Assembly (NCBI GenBank): GCA_021812735.1
Contig: JAKAMV010000122.1
Span: forward strand, 1 to 16,420
DNA length: 16,420 nt
Direction: 5' to 3'
Source of the DNA: Chloroflexota bacterium
Lineage (GTDB): Bacteria; Chloroflexota; Limnocylindria; Limnocylindrales; CSP1-4
Shown here: in pieces, positions 9,808-15,663 of the stretch
Layout: each line of letters opens with the position of its first letter
Position numbering within the stretch: position 1 is the first letter of the stretch
Position numbers and translations under genes: made by a program
The notes under the pieces: model-generated
Seen by the model: only the letters and a program-made list of their open reading frames with translations
Databases searched by the model: none
What the model was told of the DNA's origin: nothing

Positions 9808-11546
9808 GCCGGCTCTCCGCCGAGGAGTACCGCGCGAGGTACGGCGCCACGACGGGCGACCGCGTCCGCCTGGGCGACACCGACCTCTGGCTCCGCGTGC
9901 AGGAGGACCGCACCGCACGCGGCGACGAGCCCGTCTGGGGCTATGCCAAGAACCTGCGGATGCGCATCGCGCAGGATGACGCCGCGGCCGGCCCATCGGA
10001 GCTGGACATCGTGCTCGCCGGCGCGCTCGTCGTCGATCCCGTCATCGGCGTGGTCAAGGCCGACATCGGGATCAAGGACGGCCGGATTGCCGGCATCGGC
10101 CGCGCGGGCAGCCCGGACATCAGCGACGGCATCGACCTGGTGGTCGGTCCGCACACCAAGCCCTACATGGCCTACGGGCTGATCGCGACGCCGGGCGGCG
10201 TCGACACGCATGTCCACACGATCTCGCCCGAACTCCTCGCGCCGGCCCTCTCCGGCGGCGTGACCACGTTCATCACCGCCGGCTTCGAGGAGCCGCCGTA
10301 CGCGATGGAGCGCGTGCTGGCCGGGCTCGAGACCTGGCCGGTCAACGTCGGCCTGCAGGCGGGAGCGCGGGCCATCGAGGACGGCCACCTCGACGAGCTC
10401 CTGGCGGCCGGTGCCACCGGCTTCAAGATCCACGAGGACAACGGCGCCTACCCGGACCTGATCGACCACGTGCTGCGCTACGCCGATGCGCACGACGTGA
10501 CCGTCAGCCTCCACACCGACGGGCTCCACGAGTCGGCCGAGCTGGAGGACACGGTGGCCGCCATCGCCGGCCGCACGGTCCACGCCTACCACGTGGAGGG
10601 GACGGGCGGCGGCCACGTGCCCGACCTGCTGGGCCTCGTCCGGGAGCCATCGGTCCTGTGCTCGTCCACGACGCCGACGCTGCCGTTCGGTCTCCACGCC
10701 GCGGTCGAGCACGTGCCGATGACGATGGTCAACCACGGCCTGTCCTGGACCGTGCCGGGCGATCTCGAGCTCGTGGGCGAGCGGATCCTCGAGGCGCGCA
10801 TGGCCGCGGAGGGGCCGCTCCACGAGCTCGGCGCCATCGGGATCGTCAACTCCGACTCCCAGGGGATGGGCCGGATCGGCGAGTCGTTCCGACGCACCTT
10901 CCAGCTGGCCCACGTGATGAAGGCATGGCGCCGGAGCGGCGCGGCGGCGGGAATCCCGGGCCTGCCGGAGGATCTGGGCGCCGACGCGGTCCTGGCCGGC
11001 GCGGCAGACCCCGCCGACGACCGCGACGACACGGCTCGGGTGCTGCGCTACCTCGCGAAGGTGACGCTGGAGCCCGCGATCGCACACGGCGTCGCCGACC
11101 ACGTGGGCTCACTGCGGCCCGGTCGCCTGGCCGACATCGTGCTGTGGAAGCCGGGATTCCTCGGCGTCAAGCCCGAGTGGGTGCTGAAGGGCGGCTTCCC
11201 GGCTTGGGGCCCGCTCGGCGAGGGGAACGCGTCACTCGAGCGGGCCGAGCCGACCCGCTACCGCGCGGACTGGGCGGGCATGCCGAACGCCGCGCCGACG
11301 GTGTCGCTCACCTTCGTGTCCACCGCGGCCGACCGGGCTGCCCTGGCCCGACGGCTGGCGACACGACGCGCGCTGGTCCCCGTCCGCGGCGTCCGCGGCC
11401 TGACGCGCGCCGCGCTCCACGCGAACCGCGCGACGGCGCCGGTGGACATCGACGTCCGGTCGGGCGCCGTGTCGCTGGCCGGCCGACCGCTCGCGGTGGC
11501 GCCGGTGTCCGAGGTGCCGCTCAGCCGCCGCTACCTGCTGCGCTGA
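9804..11546 (+). CDS. ureC: divergent urease alpha subunit (UreC-like nickel amidohydrolase)
   Basis: A 580-residue UreC-like protein that should hold a two-metal centre and hydrolyse urea or a related amide. Seen: the N-terminal domain YGATTGDRVRLGDTDLW (13-29), KADIGIKDGRIAGIG (85-99), and all expected metal ligands: His136 and His138 (DTHVH), Lys208 for carbamylation (GFKIHED), His210, His237 (LHTDGLHE), His263 (YHVEGTGGGH) and Asp351 (NSDSQGMGR). Differences from ordinary UreC: the flap motif MVCHHLD reads MVNHGLS (Cys to Asn310, catalytic His311 kept). The loop after GVTT is about 11 residues shorter and lacks the GGGTGPA segment near the substrate. GGGK near residue 48 reads GYAK. About 20 extra residues lie near 378-408. 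The C-terminal part is full (ends SRRYLLR). No ureD, E, F or G is in the window. Probably an accessory-poor urease clade or an enzyme for another substrate. Confidence 0.88.
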   Translation: MSRLSAEEYRARYGATTGDRVRLGDTDLWLRVQEDRTARGDEPVWGYAKNLRMRIAQDDAAAGPSELDIVLAGALVVDPVIGVVKADIGIKDGRIAGIGRAGSPDISDGIDLVVGPHTKPYMAYGLIATPGGVDTHVHTISPELLAPALSGGVTTFITAGFEEPPYAMERVLAGLETWPVNVGLQAGARAIEDGHLDELLAAGATGFKIHEDNGAYPDLIDHVLRYADAHDVTVSLHTDGLHESAELEDTVAAIAGRTVHAYHVEGTGGGHVPDLLGLVREPSVLCSSTTPTLPFGLHAAVEHVPMTMVNHGLSWTVPGDLELVGERILEARMAAEGPLHELGAIGIVNSDSQGMGRIGESFRRTFQLAHVMKAWRRSGAAAGIPGLPEDLGADAVLAGAADPADDRDDTARVLRYLAKVTLEPAIAHGVADHVGSLRPGRLADIVLWKPGFLGVKPEWVLKGGFPAWGPLGEGNASLERAEPTRYRADWAGMPNAAPTVSLTFVSTAADRAALARRLATRRALVPVRGVRGLTRAALHANRATAPVDIDVRSGAVSLAGRPLAVAPVSEVPLSRRYLLR

Positions 11547-11569
11547 GGGCGTGCCGTCGAGCGGTACCC

Positions 11570-11575
11570 CATACT
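11570..11575 (+). promoter_or_regulatory. -10-like box before the GNAT gene
   Basis: CATACT (5 of 6 matches to TATACT, with A2, T3 and T6 of the -10 consensus) ends 6 nt before the ATG at 11582. No Shine-Dalgarno sequence is visible in the 35-nt gap after ureC, and no clear -35 box at 16-18 nt. It is consistent with a leaderless start, though read-through from ureC is also likely. Confidence 0.35.
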
Positions 11576-11581
11576 CCGCCC

Positions 11582-12232
11582 ATGGCGACGATCATCGACG
11601 CGTATCCGGTCCTCGGCCTGCGCATCGCCGCCGGCCCGCTCGAGCTGCGCGGCATCGACGACGCTGACCTCGCGGCGCTGATCGAGCTCGCCCAGAGGGG
11701 CGTCCACCCACCCGAGGAGATGCCGTTCAGCCACCCCTGGACCGACGCGCCCGAAGCCGAGCTGCCGCTCCGCTTCGCGCAGTACCACTGGGGGAACCGG
11801 TCCACCTTCGCGCCGGAGGACTGGAAGCTCGATCTCGTCGTGCGGTGGGAGGGCGCCATCGTCGGCACGCAGGGCTTCATGACGCACCACTTCCTCGTGA
11901 CCAGGACCGGCGAGACCGGCTCGTGGCTGGGGCGCGAGCTCCAGGGCCGGGGCATCGGGACGCGAATGCGCCAGGCGATGTGCGCCTTCCTGTTCGACGA
12001 CCTCGGCGCCGAGCAGCTCACCTCGGCCGCGTTCGTGGACAACCCGGCCTCGCTCGCGGTGAGCCGCAAGGTGGGCTACCAGCCGAACGGGATCCGGCGC
12101 ATGGAACGGCGCCCGGGCGAGTGGCAGTACAACCAGGCGCTGCTGCTGACGCCGGAGACGTTCGTGCGCGGGCCGGCGATCACCGTCGAGGGGCTGGCGC
12201 CGTTCCGTCGATTCGTCGGTCTGGACGCCTGA
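11582..12232 (+). CDS. GNAT-family N-acetyltransferase (RimJ/RimL type)
   Basis: A 216-residue acetyl-CoA-dependent acetyltransferase; the substrate is unknown. Seen: an N-terminal half with LELRGIDDADLAALIEL (20-36), the central strand VVRWEGAIVGTQGF (86-99), motif A with the acetyl-CoA loop GRELQGRGIGTRMRQAM (117-133, Q/RxxGxG at 121-126), and motif B around VDNPASLAVSRKVGY (152-166), as in RimJ/RimL and Acetyltransf_3 proteins. No signal peptide. ATG 11582 was chosen because it lies 35 nt after ureC and just after a -10-like box; the reading frame is open far upstream inside ureC, but that is a shadow. Same strand as ureAB-ureC, so possibly co-transcribed. It ends 12 nt from the convergent racemase stop. 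It may acetylate an amine, an amino acid or a protein N-terminus. Confidence 0.85.
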   Translation: MATIIDAYPVLGLRIAAGPLELRGIDDADLAALIELAQRGVHPPEEMPFSHPWTDAPEAELPLRFAQYHWGNRSTFAPEDWKLDLVVRWEGAIVGTQGFMTHHFLVTRTGETGSWLGRELQGRGIGTRMRQAMCAFLFDDLGAEQLTSAAFVDNPASLAVSRKVGYQPNGIRRMERRPGEWQYNQALLLTPETFVRGPAITVEGLAPFRRFVGLDA

Positions 12233-12244
12233 GTCGTCCTCGCC

Positions 12245-13297
12245 CTACCAGATGTCCCCGACCGTGAAGCCCTCCGGGAAGGGGTCCGTGGGATCGACCA
12301 CGTACGAGGCGAGCGCGTAGACCCAGCCGGTGCCGGTGATCTCGGGCACGACCGCCGCCCGGTCGCCGACAAGCGCCTCCTCGACAAGGCGTCCCGTGAA
12401 CACCGTGTCCACGATGCTCTCGTGGCGGAACGGCTCGCCGAGTGCCAGCCGGCCCTTCGCGTGGAGCACGGCCATCTTGGCGCACGTCCCGGTCCCGCAG
12501 GGGGAGCGGTCCAGCACGCCGGTCCAGGTCCGCGGATCGTCCAGGCGCGCAGTCCGGGTGGAGACGGTCGTGGCATTGCGCCACGAGTTGCGCGCGTCGT
12601 GCGGCGGGCCGGACAGCTGGCCGATCGTGATCCCTGCGAACCCGGGCTGCTCGGGATGGACCACCGGCAGCTGCTCGGCGGCGGCGGCCTTGATCAGCTC
12701 CGTCACCCGCGTGATGTCGCGGCCCTCATCCGGCGTGAGGCGGAAGCCGAGCGCCCCGGCGTCGGCGATGACGTGGAACATGCCGCCGTAGGCGACGTCG
12801 ACGGTGACGGTCCCGAGCGTGGGGACCTCGACCGCGGCATCGAGGTGGGTGGCGAACGCCGGCACGTTGCGGAACGTGACGCCGGTGACCTTGCCGCCCT
12901 CGCAAGTCGCGCGCACGCGGATCAGCCCGGCCGGCGCCTCGAGCACGACCTCCGTGACCGGCTCGACCATCGGCAGCATGCCCGTCTCGAGCAGCGCGGT
13001 CGCCACGCAGATCGTGTTCGAGCCCGACATCCCCGGGTACTCGGTGTGCTCCATGATCACGTAACCCGCCTGCGCCTCGGGACGGGTGGGCGGCAGGATG
13101 ACGTTGGCGCACAGTGCGGGATAGCCGCGGGGCTCGCGCAGCATCAGGCGGCGCAGCTCGTCGCCGTGGCGCTCGAGGTGGCGCGCCTTCTCGAGCATCG
13201 TCTCCCCGGGCACGTCGAGCACGCCGCCGACGATGACCCGTCCGGGCTCGCCCGCAGCGTGGACGTCCACCGCCTGGAGCATCCGGGCCAACCGCAT
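12245..13297 (-). CDS. proline racemase / hydroxyproline epimerase family protein
   Basis: A 350-residue member of the PLP-independent proline racemase superfamily (proline racemase, 4-hydroxyproline 2-epimerase, trans-3-hydroxyproline dehydratase). Seen: AVDVHAAGEPGRVIVGG (9-25), EHTEYPGMSGSNTICVATAL (83-102), PAGLIRVRA (122-130), YGGMFHVIADA (170-180), DRSPCGTGTCAKMAVLHAKG (263-282), HESIVDTVFTGRL (292-304) and VPEITGTGWV (317-326). The first catalytic Cys of the MCGH motif is Ser91; the second is present as Cys267. An extra Cys272 replaces the usual Ser of GTGTSA. The Ser/Cys pair makes the exact reaction open. ATG 13297 has AAGGAGG 10 nt upstream; Met6 is an alternative start. It lies 49 nt downstream of smpB on the same strand and may share its transcript. 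Confidence 0.88.
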   Translation of the reverse strand: MRLARMLQAVDVHAAGEPGRVIVGGVLDVPGETMLEKARHLERHGDELRRLMLREPRGYPALCANVILPPTRPEAQAGYVIMEHTEYPGMSGSNTICVATALLETGMLPMVEPVTEVVLEAPAGLIRVRATCEGGKVTGVTFRNVPAFATHLDAAVEVPTLGTVTVDVAYGGMFHVIADAGALGFRLTPDEGRDITRVTELIKAAAAEQLPVVHPEQPGFAGITIGQLSGPPHDARNSWRNATTVSTRTARLDDPRTWTGVLDRSPCGTGTCAKMAVLHAKGRLALGEPFRHESIVDTVFTGRLVEEALVGDRAAVVPEITGTGWVYALASYVVDPTDPFPEGFTVGDIW

Positions 13298-13346
13298 CGC
13301 GGGTCGTCCTCCTTCGGGCTTCGGCCCTCGGCCTGGCGCTCGCGGG

Positions 13347-13808
13347 TCAGCGACGCCGGGCGTCGGCCATCTCGCGGGCCATGTCGCGCTTGGCGTCGCG
13401 GTCGGCGATCTCGCGACGGCGGTCCCACGACTGCTTGCCCCGGGCCAGGCCGAGGCGGACCTTGGCGAGGCCGCGGTCGTTGATGTAGATCTCCAGCGGG
13501 ACGAGCGTCAGGCCCTTCGCCTTGGTCTTGCCCAGAAGCTCGTCGATCTCGGCCCGGTGGAGCAGCAGCTTGCGCATCCTCTTGGGCTCGTGGTTGAAGC
13601 GCAAGTCCGCGGTGCCCCAGGGCGCGATGTGCAGGCCGATGATCCAGGCCTCGTCCTTCTCGATCCGCGCGTACGCGTCGGCCAGGCTGACCTTGTGGTC
13701 CCTGACGCTCTTGATCTCCGTGCCGAGCAGCACGATGCCAGCCTCGAAGGTGTCCTCGATGCTGTACTCGTGGCGTGCCTTGCGGTTCTGGGCGATGGTC
13801 ACGCCCAT
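13347..13808 (-). CDS. smpB: SsrA-binding protein SmpB
   Basis: A 153-residue partner of tmRNA that brings it to stalled ribosomes for trans-translation. Seen: IAQNRKARHEYSIEDTFEAG (5-24), LLGTEIKSVRDHKVSLADAY (27-46), HEPKRMRKLLLHR (73-85), KGLTLVPLEIYINDRGLAKV (98-117) and GLARGKQSWDRRREIADRDA (120-139), followed by the basic C-terminal tail that enters the ribosomal mRNA path. Length is normal. ATG 13808 was chosen over the longer frame because it starts just before the conserved core and has GAGGAG 6 nt upstream. A 10-bp palindrome lies at 13831-13840 before it. I searched nearby for the tmRNA gene and did not find it. Confidence 0.97.
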   Translation of the reverse strand: MGVTIAQNRKARHEYSIEDTFEAGIVLLGTEIKSVRDHKVSLADAYARIEKDEAWIIGLHIAPWGTADLRFNHEPKRMRKLLLHRAEIDELLGKTKAKGLTLVPLEIYINDRGLAKVRLGLARGKQSWDRRREIADRDAKRDMAREMADARRR

Positions 13809-13931
13809 GGGCGGCTCCTCTGCGCTGGGGCTGGCGCCAGTGTTGCACGCGCTGCCGTGCAGACTGGACCGCTGGCTGCGGAACGGGCGATGCCGGACTG
13901 GAGCTGGCCCGGCGGACGCGCGCCGGACGCA

Positions 13932-13963
13932 CGAACGCCGGCCCGTGAACGGACCGGCGTTCG
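13932..13963 (-). terminator. strong hairpin, likely terminator of the 13995-14045 unit
   Basis: CGAACGCCGG at 13932-13941 and CCGGCGTTCG at 13954-13963 are a perfect 10-bp inverted repeat. Inside the 12-nt loop CCGT (13943-13946) and ACGG (13949-13952) can pair further. It lies 31 nt after the stop of the small frame at 13995-14045 and 123 nt before smpB. No T-run follows on either strand, so rho-independent ending is likely but not certain; an attenuator before smpB is an alternative. Confidence 0.5.
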
Positions 13964-13994
13964 CATTGCTACCGACCACCCGTCGGGACCGCCT

Positions 13995-14045
13995 CTAGGC
14001 GACGGCCTCCGGCGAGGTGGTGCAGCAACTACCGCTATCTGTCAC
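13995..14045 (-). CDS. possible 16-residue peptide gene with adjacent cysteines
   Basis: Reading GTG (14045) to TAG (13995) gives MTDSGSCCTTSPEAVA. I do not recognise it. Support for it being real is contextual. A GAAAGGAGGTGAT sequence (14051-14063), fully complementary to the usual 16S rRNA 3' tail, has AGGAGG 9 nt before the GTG. A TTGCGC / TACGTT promoter pair with a 17-nt spacer lies at 14074-14102, putting the transcript start near 14067. A strong hairpin follows at 13932-13963. The unit would be about 140 nt long and sits alone between the S41 peptidase gene and smpB. The peptide is soluble, with vicinal Cys7-Cys8. It could be a leader peptide controlling downstream smpB, a metal- or thiol-related micropeptide, a modified-peptide precursor, or the coding part of a small RNA. 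An ATG at 14052 opens only 5 codons and is too close to the ribosome site. Confidence 0.4.
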   Translation of the reverse strand: MTDSGSCCTTSPEAVA

Positions 14046-14050
14046 TGCAC

Positions 14051-14063
14051 ATCACCTCCTTTC
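14051..14063 (-). promoter_or_regulatory. exceptionally long Shine-Dalgarno sequence
   Basis: On the minus strand GAAAGGAGGTGAT matches, without mismatch, the complement of the conserved 16S rRNA 3' end (AUCACCUCCUUUC). Most genes in this window have 4-7 matching bases or none. The core AGGAGG (14055-14060) is 9 nt from GTG 14045. Confidence 0.6.
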
Positions 14064-14073
14064 GTTCGGGCGG

Positions 14074-14102
14074 AACGTACCCGATCCCGCCCGGATGCGC
14101 AA
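14074..14102 (-). promoter_or_regulatory. promoter of the small unit at 13932-14067
   Basis: On the minus strand TTGCGC (14102-14097) and TACGTT (14079-14074) are spaced by 17 nt. TACGTT has the T1, A2 and T6 of a -10 box and TTGCGC the TTG of a -35 box. Transcription is expected near 14066-14067, giving a leader of about 21 nt with the ribosome site in it. Confidence 0.45.
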
Positions 14103-14105
14103 GTT

Positions 14106-14138
14106 GCACGGCAGGTGCGCGGAGCCGCGCGACCGTGC
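14106..14138 (-). terminator. two-part hairpin, possible terminator of the ftsX-S41 transcript
   Basis: Outer arms GCACGG (14106-14111) and CCGTGC (14133-14138) enclose inner arms GCGCGG (14117-14122) and CCGCGC (14125-14130), with a 5-nt and 2-nt internal bulge. It lies 87 nt after the S41 peptidase stop and just before the small unit's -35 box. A weaker 5-bp stem (14205-14222) directly follows the S41 stop. No T-run is present; in GC-rich DNA such stems also arise by chance. The rest of 14046-14224 shows no gene. Confidence 0.35.
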
Positions 14139-14224
14139 GGGCACCGGCGTGCGGCGAGGCTGGCCGGTCCGCCCCTCCTGCCGCGCGCGGCGTCCGCTGT
14201 CGGTGACGGGCCGCCCGCCGTCGG

Positions 14225-15574
14225 TCATCCCCCTGGCGCGAACCCCAGCGCGGCGAGCCCGGCGTCGAGGACGGGGTCCTCGCCGGGCTTGGTGGTCTGG
14301 GCGGCGACCACCACGTCGGGTGTGATGCCGGCCCCGTTGATCCACGTCTTGTCGGGTGTCAGCCAGCGGGCGATCGTGAGCCGGAAGCCGCCGTTGTTGC
14401 CGTCGAGCTGCGTCCACTGCTGGACCGTGCCCTTGCCGTAGGTCTTCGAGCCCACGAGCTCCGCGCGCCCGCGATCGTGGAGGGCGGCGGACACGATCTC
14501 CGACGCCGACGCCGTCCCGCCGTCCACGAGGACGACCACCCTGATCGACGGGTCGGTGGCGGCGCCGCCGGGGTCGGCGACGACCTGCGTCAGAGTGCCG
14601 GCGGCGTCCTGCTCCCAGAACACCGTGCCGCTGGCGAGGAACTGGCTGGCGATGTCGCGGGCGGCGGTGACGAATCCGCCGGGGTTGCCGCGCAGGTCGA
14701 TGAGGAGCGCCTTCTGACCCGCCTTGACATCACCGGCGACCGCGGCCTTGAAGTCGATCGAGGCCTGGTCGCTGAAGCCCGCCAGCTTGATGTACCCGAC
14801 CGCGCCGTTGGCCAGCGTCTTGGTGGAGACCTCCGGCTGGAGGATGTTGGCACGGGTGATCGTCACGCTGAACGGGGCGGCAGCTCCGCGCACGATCGAG
14901 AGCGTGACGGTGGTGCCCTTGGGGCCGCGGATCTTCTGCGTGGTCTGGTCGACGGTGAGCCCGTCCACGCTGGCGCCGTCGACGCTCGCGATCACGTCGC
15001 CCGGCAGGAGACCCGCCTGCTCGGCCGGCGAGCCCGCGATGACCGATTCGACCGCCAGCCGGCAGGTCGCGGAGAGCGGCGTGCAGGACGTGTTCGTCCC
15101 GTGGGCGTCCACCGTGCCCACGGTGGTGCCGATCCCCGAGAACTGGCCGGAGATGCCCTGGAGCGACGCCTTGAACTCGTCCGGGGTCATGTAGAACGAG
15201 AACGGGTCGTTGAGCGCGGCGATCATCCCCTTGATCGCGCCCTGGACCAGCGCGGAGCGGTCGACCGGCCCTCCTGCGTAGCGCTCGGTGATGGCGGTGT
15301 AGGTGTCCCAGAAGGGCTGCCAGGCCTGCTGCTCGGACACGGGCGTGCCCGGCTGCTGCGCGGCCTGCTGGCCGAGCGACCAGCCGGCCAGGAACAGCGT
15401 CGTGCCCGTGATGACGGCGACGAGGGCGCCGGCGATGATAAGCGCCCCTCCGCGACGACGCGACGGCTCGACGGCGGCCGAGGGGGTGGTGCCGGGCTTC
15501 ACGGCGTCGGCCGCGCCGGACGCGCCCGGGGCGGCGTTGCCGGCGGGCTCGGCTTGATCGCGATGGAGGGTCAT
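14225..15574 (-). CDS. S41 family C-terminal processing peptidase with PDZ domain
   Basis: A 449-residue membrane-anchored CtpA/Tsp-type serine peptidase acting outside the cytoplasmic membrane. Seen: an Ala/Pro-rich N-terminus, one membrane segment at about 43-65, a helical pre-domain (YTAITERYAGGPVDRSALVQ, 92-111; ALNDPFSFYMTPDEF, 120-134), a PDZ domain at about 140-240 (GSPAEQAGLLPGDVIASVDG, 181-200), and the protease core: LLIDLRGNPGG (290-300), GGTASASEI (352-360) with nucleophile Ser356, and YGKGTVQ with general base Lys381. The Ser-Lys distance of 25 equals that in E. coli Tsp. The PDZ domain has an insertion with Cys164 and Cys171, possibly a disulfide. Start uncertain: ATG 15574 is used, but GTG 15601 is in frame, and neither has a good ribosome site. 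It lies 89 nt after ftsX, a common gene order. Confidence 0.9.
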   Translation of the reverse strand: MTLHRDQAEPAGNAAPGASGAADAVKPGTTPSAAVEPSRRRGGALIIAGALVAVITGTTLFLAGWSLGQQAAQQPGTPVSEQQAWQPFWDTYTAITERYAGGPVDRSALVQGAIKGMIAALNDPFSFYMTPDEFKASLQGISGQFSGIGTTVGTVDAHGTNTSCTPLSATCRLAVESVIAGSPAEQAGLLPGDVIASVDGASVDGLTVDQTTQKIRGPKGTTVTLSIVRGAAAPFSVTITRANILQPEVSTKTLANGAVGYIKLAGFSDQASIDFKAAVAGDVKAGQKALLIDLRGNPGGFVTAARDIASQFLASGTVFWEQDAAGTLTQVVADPGGAATDPSIRVVVLVDGGTASASEIVSAALHDRGRAELVGSKTYGKGTVQQWTQLDGNNGGFRLTIARWLTPDKTWINGAGITPDVVVAAQTTKPGEDPVLDAGLAALGFAPGG

Positions 15575-15663
15575 GTCCGCGGTTCTCGCTGGGGCGCCCA
15601 CGTGGGCCGGTGGGCGTCAGCGTACCGCCGCGCCGCCAACCGGGCCCCGGCGGGCAGGGGAGG

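Noticed and set aside
10658..11581. Extension of the GNAT frame back into ureC
   Set aside because: The upstream part is a GC-rich shadow frame of ureC (Arg/Gly-rich, no domain). GNAT sequence begins only at the ATG at 11582.
13831..13840. 10-bp palindrome CTGGCGCCAG upstream of smpB
   Set aside because: It could be an operator, but such GC palindromes are common at this base composition, and there is no convincing promoter around it.
13809..13979. Upstream extension of SmpB to 13979
   Set aside because: The extra 57 residues are unrelated to the family, cross the strong hairpin at 13932-13963, and the ATG at 13808 has GAGGAG at good spacing.
14041..14052. ATG at 14052 as the start of the small frame
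   Set aside because: It opens only five codons and lies 2 nt after AGGAGG, too close for initiation. GTG at 14045 has normal spacing.
13809..14224. Possible tmRNA (ssrA) gene next to smpB
   Set aside because: No tRNA-like T-arm (GGTTCGANTCC type), no CCA end and no tag frame within a plausible span of about 350 nt on either strand. The AVA ending of the 16-residue frame resembles some tag ends but lacks the rest of the structure.
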